Assembly: GCA_002344345.1 (NCBI GenBank)
Contig: DDTL01000158.1
Coordinates: 1-11,552, forward strand
DNA length: 11,552 nucleotides
Source: Saprospiraceae bacterium UBA2365
Lineage (GTDB): Bacteria; Bacteroidota; Bacteroidia; Chitinophagales; Saprospiraceae
Reading direction: 5' to 3'
The notes under the pieces are model-generated. The model was given only the letters and a program-made list of their open reading frames with translations, did no database searches and was not told where the DNA came from. The position numbers and the translations under genes were made by a program. Of this stretch, positions 1-6,122 are shown piece by piece. The stretch's first letter is position 1. The number at the start of each line of letters is the position of its first letter.

Positions 1-40
1 TTTTTTCACCACATAGGTACATAGATACATAGATACATAG
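1..40 (+). repeat. ACATAG-word array, forward arm
   Basis: Four copies of the word ACATAG start at 11, 19, 27 and 35, exactly 8 nt apart, preceded by a T-run and CACC. The block is roughly the reverse complement of the arm at 173-211, so the two could pair across about 130 nt. The same leader (T-run, CACCACATAG) recurs at 212-241 and 571-605, and in reverse orientation at 9517-9690 and 11403-11552. It may extend beyond the window edge. Confidence 0.85.
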
Positions 41-172
41 TATTTCAATCAAATCAGAATTTTAATCTGATAAACTTTTGCAATTCATCCCTTAAATATA
101 AAAAAACTGAAGGTACAACACAATCATCGCCTCAAAACTTAGTTAAGCATTCGCCCGTTTGCAAGATAATTA

Positions 173-241
173 CTATGTGCGCCTATGTTTCTATGTATCT
201 ATGTGTTAAATGTTTTTTTCACCACATAGATACATAGATTC
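173..241. repeat. ACATAG-word array, reverse arm plus forward arm
   Basis: On the plus strand CTATGT starts at 173, 183, 191 and 199 (spacing 10-8-8). A T-run follows, then a forward arm with ACATAG words at 224 and 232. The 173-206 segment is nearly the reverse complement of 9696-9729, which has the mirrored spacing 8-8-10: about 31 of 34 positions agree, and both share the 16-mer ACATAGGCGCACATAG. The same element therefore occurs at both ends of the window in opposite orientation. Confidence 0.85.
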
Positions 242-337
242 AAAGAGATTCAATCATTGAACTATTATCAATTCAGGTCGGGTGGTCATGGCTGACCTGA
301 TCCGCCAGCTCATTTGTTCATGGAAGGCGAAAACGGG

Positions 338-358
338 ATTCCGGCTCAAGGCCGGAAT
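338..358. repeat. GC-rich short palindrome (REP-like hairpin)
   Basis: Positions 338-345 (ATTCCGGC) and 351-358 (GCCGGAAT) form a perfect 8-bp stem around the 5-nt loop TCAAG. Its GC content is well above the surrounding AT-rich DNA. It has no following T-run and is about 330 nt from the nearest gene, so a terminator role is unlikely. It resembles the dispersed GC-rich palindromes of many bacterial genomes; family membership is inference. Confidence 0.6.
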
Positions 359-423
359 GACGGCCTCGAGAAAAACGGTACCGACTTTATTTGTTCATCA
401 AATTGCCAGTTAATTTTGTATAG

Positions 424-455
424 ATCCGCGCTGCGAAGCATCCGTGTTATCCGCG
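424..455 (+). repeat. ATCCGYG-word element
   Basis: The heptad ATCCGCG or ATCCGTG starts at 424, 440 and 449, the last two 9 nt apart. It looks like a short relative of the other short-word arrays here, using a different word. A related fragment, ATCCGTGTTC, lies near 9757. No opposing arm is visible nearby, so this may be one arm or a remnant. Confidence 0.5.
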
Positions 456-490
456 TTGCTAATGTATTTTTTTTGGGCAAATAGTTGTAG

Positions 491-529
491 CACGGAGAGT
501 CACAGAGATCCCACTGAGCGCCACGGAGG
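491..529 (+). repeat. CACAGAG-type four-heptad block (10-11-10)
   Basis: Four related heptads start at 491 (CACGGAG), 501 (CACAGAG), 512 (CACTGAG) and 522 (CACGGAG), spaced 10, 11 and 10 nt. The word varies at its central bases while the spacing matches the blocks at 9135-9172, 9217-9254 and 9339-9376 exactly. This is a single arm with no reverse arm next to it. Confidence 0.8.
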
Positions 530-570
530 ATTAAGTATTTGATTTGGGAAAGTTTTGATGATGGAAGTCA

Positions 571-605
571 GGTTTTTCACCACATAGGAACATAGTTGCA
601 CAGAT
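571..605 (+). repeat. Degenerate ACATAG-word forward arm
   Basis: A T-run and CACC are followed by ACATAG words at 582 and 590, then a decayed third unit. It is a shorter, partly degraded copy of the arm at 1-40. Confidence 0.65.
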
Positions 606-686
606 TCATCATGCCAATTTAATTGCGAGTTGAAATGGCTTATAAAAGGATTGTTGCCTGATAAATTTGACAAAAGCAGAAAAAAT

Positions 687-1034
687 TTATTTTTTATCGC
701 GGTGATAGATCTCAAGACCTTCTTCCACAATATGTCTGCTCAACACAGGATTCGATAGATCTGAAAATATCACTACATCAACGAAATATGGAAGTGAACT
801 TTCTTCAAATTCACCCTTCAGTCTGAAAAGCGTCCTTTTATCAACTATCTCATTCATGATGGCCAAATCGATATCACTGCCTGTATGATAGGTTCCGTTT
901 GACCTGCTGCCAAAGATCCGGACAGATTTAATGTCCTCATATTTGTAAAAAATGTTTTTGATGGTAACCAAATCCCTTTCAGTCAGCCCCGAAAGTGATA
1001 AAAGATCATTTTTTATAATTAATGTGTCGGACAT
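687..1034 (-). CDS. MNT-type minimal nucleotidyltransferase, MntA-like antitoxin
   Basis: A 115-residue protein of the polymerase-beta nucleotidyltransferase superfamily. The signature runs through residues 42-56: G42-S43-R44, then G52-S53-D54-I55-D56. A third acidic residue, D86, lies in the strand FVDVVIF. D54, D56 and D86 fit the metal-binding triad. In the studied MntA/HepT pairs this enzyme attaches AMP to a tyrosine of the HEPN toxin and so neutralises it; that role is inferred from family and context. The ATG at 1034 follows the HEPN stop codon after one base (TAACATG on the minus strand), which implies translational coupling. The length is usual for a minimal MNT. A regulatory nucleotidyltransferase outside toxin-antitoxin biology is possible but less likely, given the partner. 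Confidence 0.88.
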   Translation of the reverse strand: MSDTLIIKNDLLSLSGLTERDLVTIKNIFYKYEDIKSVRIFGSRSNGTYHTGSDIDLAIMNEIVDKRTLFRLKGEFEESSLPYFVDVVIFSDLSNPVLSRHIVEEGLEIYHRDKK

Positions 1035-1035
1035 G

Positions 1036-1437
1036 TTAAAATTGTTTATTGAAAAACTGATAAAGCTTTTCCATTGCAGGATAAATTTCCTGTCTCAGGA
1101 ACTTTTCAGAGGTTTCAAATTTTGTTCCATTGTAGTCATGAGATAATTCATTTCTCATATCCAGGCCACCGATCAATATTTGTGCAAAATCTATATAACC
1201 AGCCTGTTGCGCAATCCTGAAAGTATCTTTTGGCGAAGGTTTAAATGAAAAACCTTTTTCTTGCAGAAAATCTATCATGACTTTCCATGACAGATCAATG
1301 GTGAACTCAAATCTTTGGATCAAACCATTCCGTTCCAGTTCATTCAATTCATTCAGTTCGACTGCTTCCTTCAGTTTATTAAATGCACTGGTATAATTTT
1401 CAAATCGTTTTTTCCATCTTTTGTTATCCTCTTCCAT
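1036..1437 (-). CDS. HEPN-family protein of the HI0074 type, HepT-like toxin
   Basis: A 133-residue, probably all-helical protein matching the 'nucleotidyltransferase substrate-binding protein' (HI0074/HEPN) family. The hallmark is R95-N-E-L-S-H100-D-Y102, which fits RX4HXY: R95 and H100 would be the RNase residues, and Y102 sits where MntA-type partners attach AMP in studied HepT toxins. Other family-like segments are RFEFTIDLSWKVM near 42-54 and PKDTFRIAQQAG near 69-80. It is the first gene of a two-gene minus-strand operon with the MNT gene one base downstream; toxin first, antitoxin second is usual for this class. It likely acts as a cytosolic RNase restrained by its partner, but the activity is inferred. 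The ATG at 1437 is favoured because the N-terminus MEEDNKRWKKRFENY aligns with family expectation. Confidence 0.87.
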   Translation of the reverse strand: MEEDNKRWKKRFENYTSAFNKLKEAVELNELNELERNGLIQRFEFTIDLSWKVMIDFLQEKGFSFKPSPKDTFRIAQQAGYIDFAQILIGGLDMRNELSHDYNGTKFETSEKFLRQEIYPAMEKLYQFFNKQF

Positions 1438-1732
1438 ACAACAAAATTACACATTTCAATTAATTACATCATATAAATCGATGTTTAAGGCGCTAAGTAA
1501 CAATAACTAAATACAAAGCCGTTCATTTTCAGATGCTGTTCAGTCTGTTTTTCTGTTTGGAATTTCCGCCCTGGAGCTTTTTGATTTATCCGAAAACAAG
1601 GAAACTTCCTGATTCAACCCCTTCCGGGTTGTAATAAGCGAGGTACTTTTTCATGGCATTGCATGCCTTGTTATGGATATTCAACCACTTCGTGGTTTTT
1701 TACTCGCGTATCTATGATAAATGCATTTCAAT
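1438..1732. other. Intergenic stretch upstream of the HEPN gene with assorted small hairpins
   Basis: No gene is supported. On the minus strand TAATTTTG (1442-1449) fits the Bacteroidota -7 element TAnnTTTG but lies only a few bases before the HEPN start and has no clear -33 partner, so it is a weak promoter candidate. Three small inverted repeats precede the 168-bp array: CAACCC/GGGTTG at 1615-1631, AACCAC-TTC-GTGGTT at 1683-1697, and TGCAT-TTCA-ATGCA at 1722-1735. The first two begin with ATTCAACC, a phrase that also occurs inside each array unit, so they may be diverged relatives of it. Confidence 0.6.
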
Positions 1733-2471
1733 GCAACATTATTCAACCATAAAGCAATTTTTATTTCCATTAGTATAAACCCTGAAAGGGCTGAATATCA
1801 ATAACATGAAGTGAAAAATATTAACATATCAAACCTGCATCATTCAACCTTTATGCTATTTTTATATCCCGTTAATTCAAACCCTGAAAGGGTTGAATTT
1901 CAATAACTTTGGGTGAAACCCAAAGTAACGGTGGGGATGCCATACTACCCTGAAAGAGTTGAATATCAATAACATGAAGTGAAATATATTAGTATATCAA
2001 ACCTGCATCATTCAACCTTTATGCTATTTTTATATCCTATTAGTGCAAACCCTGAAAGGGTTGAATTTCAATAACTTTGGGTGAAACCCAAAGTAACGGT
2101 GGGGATGTCATACTGCCCTGAAAGGGCTGAATATCAATAACATGAAGTGAAAAATATTAATATATCAAACCTGCATCATTCAACCTTTATGCTATTTTAT
2201 ATCCCATTAGTTCAAACCCTGAAAGGGTATAATTTCAATAACTTTGGGTGAAACCCAAAGTAACGGTGGGGATGTCATACTACCCTGAAAGGGTTGAATA
2301 TCAATAACATAATGTGAAAAATATTAGTATATCAAACCTGCATCATTCAACCTTTATGCTATTTTTATATCCTATTAGTTCAAACCCTGAAAGGGCAGAA
2401 TTTCAATAACTTTGGGTGAAACCCAAAGTAACAGTGGTGATTTCAAACTACCCTGAAAGGGTTGAATATCT
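1733..2471. repeat. Tandem array of a ~168-bp unit carrying paired GAA-triloop hairpins
   Basis: About 4.4 copies of a 168-bp unit. The phrase AAACCTGCATCATTCAACC starts at 1831, 1999, 2167 and 2334 (steps 168, 168, 167). Within it the palindrome CCCTGAAAGGG occurs nine times, at 1780, 1882, 1948, 2050, 2116, 2217, 2283, 2385 and 2451, alternating 102 (once 101) and 66 nt; the 1948 copy has one stem change. A second hairpin, CTTTGGGTGAAACCCAAAG (8-bp stem, GAA loop), occurs at 1907, 2075, 2242 and 2410. The left edge (1733-1776) is a diverged copy, and the right edge stops abruptly near 2471. All units lie in direct orientation. It is not a CRISPR: units are too long, there are no unique spacers and no cas genes. 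No open frame runs through it. It fills the gap between the M14 gene and the HEPN/MNT operon; function unknown. Confidence 0.92.
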
Positions 2472-2712
2472 CTTCAATCATTTTAAAATTGAGCAAAATT
2501 GAGGTACTTAAAATATAAAAATGATCCCATGGCCGTTCATTATTATTCGGACATTTGGCTCTATGAGATGTACCGGAGCAGCAACAACACAGATCATTTT
2601 AGATTCAGATCATCAGATTCCTGACGATAAATGTCAGGATTTTCAACATTTAAAAATCTGAACATTATAGTATCAGATCAATCAAATTTTTTCCAGTTGT
2701 ATAATGCCAAAA
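2472..2712. other. Non-coding spacer downstream of the M14 carboxypeptidase
   Basis: No gene is seen. CCTGAC (2620-2625) and GTCAGG (2633-2638) form a 6-bp stem with a 7-nt loop, followed on the plus strand by ATTTT. Transcription of the flanking gene arrives on the minus strand, where no U-run follows, so this is at best a weak terminator candidate. Confidence 0.4.
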
Positions 2713-5505
2713 CTACTCCACCTTCACCACCTTTTGTACCAAAATCTCTTTCCCTGCCAGTATCCTCAGAAAATAGATCCCCTTCTGCAACTGATCCAAC
2801 CCATTCAAGACCAGGCTGGATCCATGACTCTCCATTCCATCCTCATTGATCTCAAAAACCCTTTTTCCCGCCGGATCAAAAACCTCGATCAGTAATGGTC
2901 CGGAACTGTCAGGCTTAAACATTAAATGAAGCTGATCTGAAAAAGGGTTCGGAAAAGCCTTCCAAAACACACCAACCTCAGCGGGATCTTCAGTCAATAC
3001 CGGAGAAAGCATGACAACCAATTGGGTGTCTGCCTTAAGGTCTATAACCCCGGTGTATGGATTGTATCCTTCTGCAGATATAATGTATTCATAATTCCTG
3101 GCAAAGAGCCCATGAGTGGTTGCTGTTCCCTCATTATCCGTCCATAAAATGTTGTCGTAGATTTCAATTTTTGCATCCTTAACCGGCAAACCTGATCCAA
3201 TTACTGTAAACATGATTGAATACGTTGGAATTTCCTCCAGATATACTTTATTGAAAACATTGACAAAACTGACTACCAAAGTGTCCACCACATTTTGAAA
3301 GCCGTCTTTGGACACTTCGTAAATTTTGGTACCGCGCAAAACTTCACTGAAAACGAAAATACCTGCCTGATCAGTCAATTGGCTTTTAGAATCAAACTGA
3401 ATGAGCGCCTCATTCACCGGTTCTCCGCTTGAACTGCTCAGTATCTCAAAGCTAACCTGTTGGAATGACTGGGGAAAAACGATCTGGTCAATCCACGCTG
3501 CATCTGAACCACCTGTATCCGCCTGATCCTTGATATACTTCCATTCAAAAACCTGCATACCTGTATCCACCGCAAATGTTGCTACCGTCCAGTCAGTTTC
3601 TCCGCTCCAGGCAGCCTTTTCTTCTCCATTGATATAAAATTTTAAAAAATCATAGGAAGCCTCACTGGAAGTTTTCAAGGCAAAACTGATCTCGCCTCTT
3701 GCTGCAATTTTCAACGGAATCGATACGGTAGATGTCCTGTTGTGACTGATTTCACCGGACTTCAGACTGGAAAGACCGTCATACGAAACATCATTGACAA
3801 TTGTCCATGGATTGGTTTCCGTCAAGAATCCGGGAGTGAGCCCTTCTTCAAAGCTCTCCGGATCGCCGGGAAACAGGAATAGTTCGATGATCTGCTGAGT
3901 GGTGTCAAGTTCAACCTCATTCAAAGAGGTAATAAATCCTTCTTTGGCTATCCGCAACTCAAAGTTACCTATACTGACTGAATCCATTTGAAACCAACCG
4001 CTTGAGTCTGTTAGGGCAATATGAGGAGTGTTTTTCAGGCTCACCTCAACATCTTTCAAAGGCTTATTTGTACCAAATTCATAAACCCTTCCCGCTATGG
4101 AAGTTGTCACTGCTTTTTTCAGTATTACATTGAGCGTTTGTGAAGAATCGATATCTGTCACCTCCACTTCCAGCACCTGGGGTACATAACCAAAAGCAGA
4201 AAATTCCAGTTGCCATGTTCCGGGTTCCAGCATACGCAGATAATGACCGTGATAAGGATTGGAACGTACCCAGGATTCATCCTTGTCGTGATTCAGAACG
4301 GTGATCCTGGCTTCCAGGGGAACTCCGGCTTCATTCATGACGGTTCCGCTGACGCCTGTCTGCAACCACTCAATGTAGCTCAACAAGGATTCTTTCTGAT
4401 AATTCCAGAATGAAGGCAACAATTCCGTTGCAGTTAAAAAGTTATCATGGAGCTCAAGCGTCACTTCCCTGCAATGGTGCCAGTAATTCATATAGTCCTG
4501 TCTGCCGCCTGCCACCACATACCAGTCGCCGCCATGGGTATATCCGGGAAAGAAATAACCTTGCGGACTGTTTGAATGCACCTGATCAGCCCATTGAATG
4601 GAAATGGCTTCAAACCAGTTGTGGTCAGCGTGTTTCCGTTCGCTGCTTACCCAGGCATCCCAGGGATAATTGATGAGTTCGGCGCCGTCATGAAAATTGG
4701 CAGACAGACTGAGGTTTTTGCTTTGGGCAAATTCCATCATCGCAATGGTCTCGGGTTGATGTGGTCCGGATGGGTAGGTCCCTACCCTGGGATCAGGAAA
4801 ATTCCTGTTCATGTCCTTGCCGTTGGCATTACCCCGGGTGGCTCCGGCAACCGTGTGATTGCCGGATTTGTAGGTGCCGTCCGGGTTGGCTGCAGGGTTG
4901 AGGTAGATCACGCTTTCATTGAGCATTTTGGTGACGCGGCTGTCTGAACCGTAGTTTTGAAGTAAATGATCGGCTAATCGGAGCATCAAAACAAACCCGG
5001 TAGTTTCATTGCCGTGGATGGAGCTGGTGTAGAACATTTCGGGTTTGGGCAAAAGCTCATCCACCTGGCTGGTAATCTTCAGCACGTAAAGTTTACGACC
5101 TTTGATGGTGGTTCCGATACTGTCGAGCCGGCACAATTCAGGAAACTGCGCCTCGAACCGCTTCATCATGGCCCGGTAAACTTCGTAAGTAGGGTAACGG
5201 TCCCAATCGGCCATCTGATCGATGTTTGTTGCCATATCCAGGTTTCTGTAGGTATCTGACGGGTGTTTCAAAAGTTCCGGTGCATATCCATAAGCCCTGA
5301 TCTTTGCAAGTTCCTCCTCATTTGCAAATGCATAGATGTTTTCTCCTTCGATCTTGTGTATGGAGACGACCCGGGTGATGTGTTCATTGATCAGGTTTCG
5401 GTCCCGTTCCTTGAGCTTTAGGTAATATTCCTGGCCAAAGAGACCGGAATGAACCATGAACAGGAACAGAAAACTCAAAATTGCAAACAAAATTTTATTT
5501 CTCAT
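2713..5505 (-). CDS. Secreted M14 zinc carboxypeptidase (N/E-type) with regulatory-like repeats and T9SS sorting domain
   Basis: A 930-residue exported metallopeptidase that should remove C-terminal residues from peptides. Residues 1-25 are a signal peptide with a hydrophobic core, cleaved near FGQ. The catalytic domain spans about 100-380: zinc ligands H164 and E167 (HGNE) and H272 (NFHDGAE), substrate residues R224 and N233-R234, and catalytic E351 in TLEL. The segments GGDWYVVAGGRQDY and REVTLEL resemble the carboxypeptidase N/E subfamily, as does the following transthyretin-like domain (about 385-463). Further parts are a carboxypeptidase-regulatory-like repeat (468-545), a beta-sandwich-like region (548-678) ending in AAWIDQIVFP, two more repeat-like domains (about 684-758 and 762-833), and a C-terminal T9SS type A sorting domain from about 848 (FPNPFSDQ to the end). 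It is probably surface-attached or released by type IX secretion. All catalytic residues are present. It appears monocistronic; exact specificity cannot be read from the sequence. Confidence 0.93.
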   Translation of the reverse strand: MRNKILFAILSFLFLFMVHSGLFGQEYYLKLKERDRNLINEHITRVVSIHKIEGENIYAFANEEELAKIRAYGYAPELLKHPSDTYRNLDMATNIDQMADWDRYPTYEVYRAMMKRFEAQFPELCRLDSIGTTIKGRKLYVLKITSQVDELLPKPEMFYTSSIHGNETTGFVLMLRLADHLLQNYGSDSRVTKMLNESVIYLNPAANPDGTYKSGNHTVAGATRGNANGKDMNRNFPDPRVGTYPSGPHQPETIAMMEFAQSKNLSLSANFHDGAELINYPWDAWVSSERKHADHNWFEAISIQWADQVHSNSPQGYFFPGYTHGGDWYVVAGGRQDYMNYWHHCREVTLELHDNFLTATELLPSFWNYQKESLLSYIEWLQTGVSGTVMNEAGVPLEARITVLNHDKDESWVRSNPYHGHYLRMLEPGTWQLEFSAFGYVPQVLEVEVTDIDSSQTLNVILKKAVTTSIAGRVYEFGTNKPLKDVEVSLKNTPHIALTDSSGWFQMDSVSIGNFELRIAKEGFITSLNEVELDTTQQIIELFLFPGDPESFEEGLTPGFLTETNPWTIVNDVSYDGLSSLKSGEISHNRTSTVSIPLKIAARGEISFALKTSSEASYDFLKFYINGEEKAAWSGETDWTVATFAVDTGMQVFEWKYIKDQADTGGSDAAWIDQIVFPQSFQQVSFEILSSSSGEPVNEALIQFDSKSQLTDQAGIFVFSEVLRGTKIYEVSKDGFQNVVDTLVVSFVNVFNKVYLEEIPTYSIMFTVIGSGLPVKDAKIEIYDNILWTDNEGTATTHGLFARNYEYIISAEGYNPYTGVIDLKADTQLVVMLSPVLTEDPAEVGVFWKAFPNPFSDQLHLMFKPDSSGPLLIEVFDPAGKRVFEINEDGMESHGSSLVLNGLDQLQKGIYFLRILAGKEILVQKVVKVE

Positions 5506-5887
5506 GAGCAGAATTTATTTGTCATTACGTATTTTTTGCTACCGGAAATTCAGCCGGGATCAAAATATTCGTTCGTATATGAATTTATCATGAATTCAGA
5601 TGTAATATTAAAAAAAATCCGTTACCCGTGAATGTAAATTGCAGTAATAATCGTACTTTGGTGCATCAATTTTTGAAGTAAATTCTTTATTCTAAAGTAA
5701 AATATAACGAACTGAGAGTATGGTTTTTTCACCGAAAAAGTAAATAGGTCACAAATTAAAACAAATCAAAATATCTGTACTGGTATACATAACTTTTAAA
5801 GGTTAGAATCATGTGTTCAAGATTCCTCTCTTCGTTCGGACTTATCGTTACCTTAGCGTCAGGAATGACTAACAAGTAGCTGATAGT

Positions 5888-5926
5888 GAGGTGGTAGGCG
5901 TCGGCGATGCCGACGCCTACCACCTC
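5888..5926. repeat. Perfect 18-bp palindrome with GAT triloop
   Basis: Positions 5888-5905 and 5909-5926 are exact reverse complements, 18 bp with no mismatch, separated by GAT. The stem is GC-rich (GGTGGTAGGCGTCGGC inside) in otherwise AT-rich DNA. There is no T-run immediately after the stem on either strand, so it does not look like an ordinary terminator. It resembles dispersed REP-type hairpins; a mobile or copied origin is inferred. Confidence 0.85.
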
Positions 5927-5956
5927 TCCAATACCAAAAACCCCGAAAAAATTGTC

Positions 5957-5977
5957 ATTTCGAGCGCAGCGAGAAAT
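5957..5977. repeat. ATTTCGAGC...GCGAGAAAT palindrome with tandem G-A mismatches
   Basis: The 21-nt element folds as ATTTC (5957-5961) with GAAAT (5973-5977) and GC (5964-5965) with GC (5969-5970) around loop GCA. The two stem parts are separated by a symmetric GA/GA pair (5962-5963, 5971-5972). From memory, closely similar sequences are common between genes in Bacteroidota; I cannot check this here. Confidence 0.6.
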
Positions 5978-6066
5978 CTTTTAGTTTTTTCAGGACAATT
6001 ATGTTAAAATATCATAAAATCATAGACAATTTTCAAAAAACGATTGTTTTTCATTATTAAGACCTT

Positions 6067-6108
6067 AAACTCTGTGGCCCTCTGTTCAAAACTCTGTGGC
6101 CCTCTGTG
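6067..6108 (+). repeat. CTCTGTG heptad block (10-12-10) at the start of the DUF418 gene
   Basis: Heptads CTCTGTG or CTCTGTT start at 6070, 6080, 6092 and 6102, spaced 10, 12 and 10 nt. The 19-mer at 6067-6085 recurs exactly at 6089-6107. This is the complement orientation of the CACAGAG family. It ends only 14 nt before the chosen ATG of the downstream gene, so it would lie within or just before the mRNA leader. Confidence 0.82.
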
Positions 6109-6122
6109 TAACTTTAAAAAAT

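Larger units (their letters stand above)
1..686. other. Gene-free intergenic stretch rich in short-word repeats
   Basis: No convincing gene is seen on either strand. The stretch holds ACATAG-word arms at 1-40, 173-241 and 571-605, a GC-rich hairpin at 338-358, an ATCCGYG-word element at 424-455 and a four-heptad CACAGAG-type block at 491-529. These are listed separately. The window begins inside a repeat, so the leftmost element may be cut by the window edge. The stretch lies downstream of the minus-strand HEPN/MNT pair, and I see no convincing U-tailed terminator for that operon. Confidence 0.8.
5506..6122. other. Divergent intergenic region between the M14 and DUF418 genes
   Basis: This 617-bp gap separates two divergently transcribed genes and should hold both promoters, but I found no element close to the Bacteroidota consensus. 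A 60-codon frame at 5449-5631 is not supported. The recognisable content is three repeats, listed separately: a perfect 18-bp-stem hairpin (5888-5926), an ATTTCGAGC-type palindrome (5957-5977) and a CTCTGTG heptad block (6070-6108). The order from GC-rich palindrome to short-word array suggests accumulated insertions. Confidence 0.65.

Noticed and set aside
500..730. 76-codon minus-strand open frame
   Set aside because: It runs through the CACAGAG and ACATAG repeats and overlaps the end of the MNT gene; the product has no family features.
1733..2471. CRISPR array
   Set aside because: The repeated unit is about 168 bp and copies are near-identical throughout; there are no unique spacers of even length and no cas genes in the window.
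2620..2643. Rho-independent terminator for the carboxypeptidase gene
   Set aside because: The small stem is followed by T residues only on the plus strand, whereas the gene is transcribed on the minus strand.
4410..4947. Plus-strand open frames of 87 and 123 codons inside the carboxypeptidase gene
   Set aside because: They lie opposite the conserved M14 catalytic domain and their translations show no recognisable protein features; they are frame shadows.
5449..5631. 60-codon plus-strand open frame
   Set aside because: It overlaps the signal-peptide region of the carboxypeptidase gene on the other strand and runs into AT-rich DNA with no protein-like features.
6096..6122. GTG start giving a 425-residue DUF418 protein
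   Set aside because: The GTG is part of a CTCTGTG repeat heptad; the ATG at 6123 gives the usual family N-terminus.
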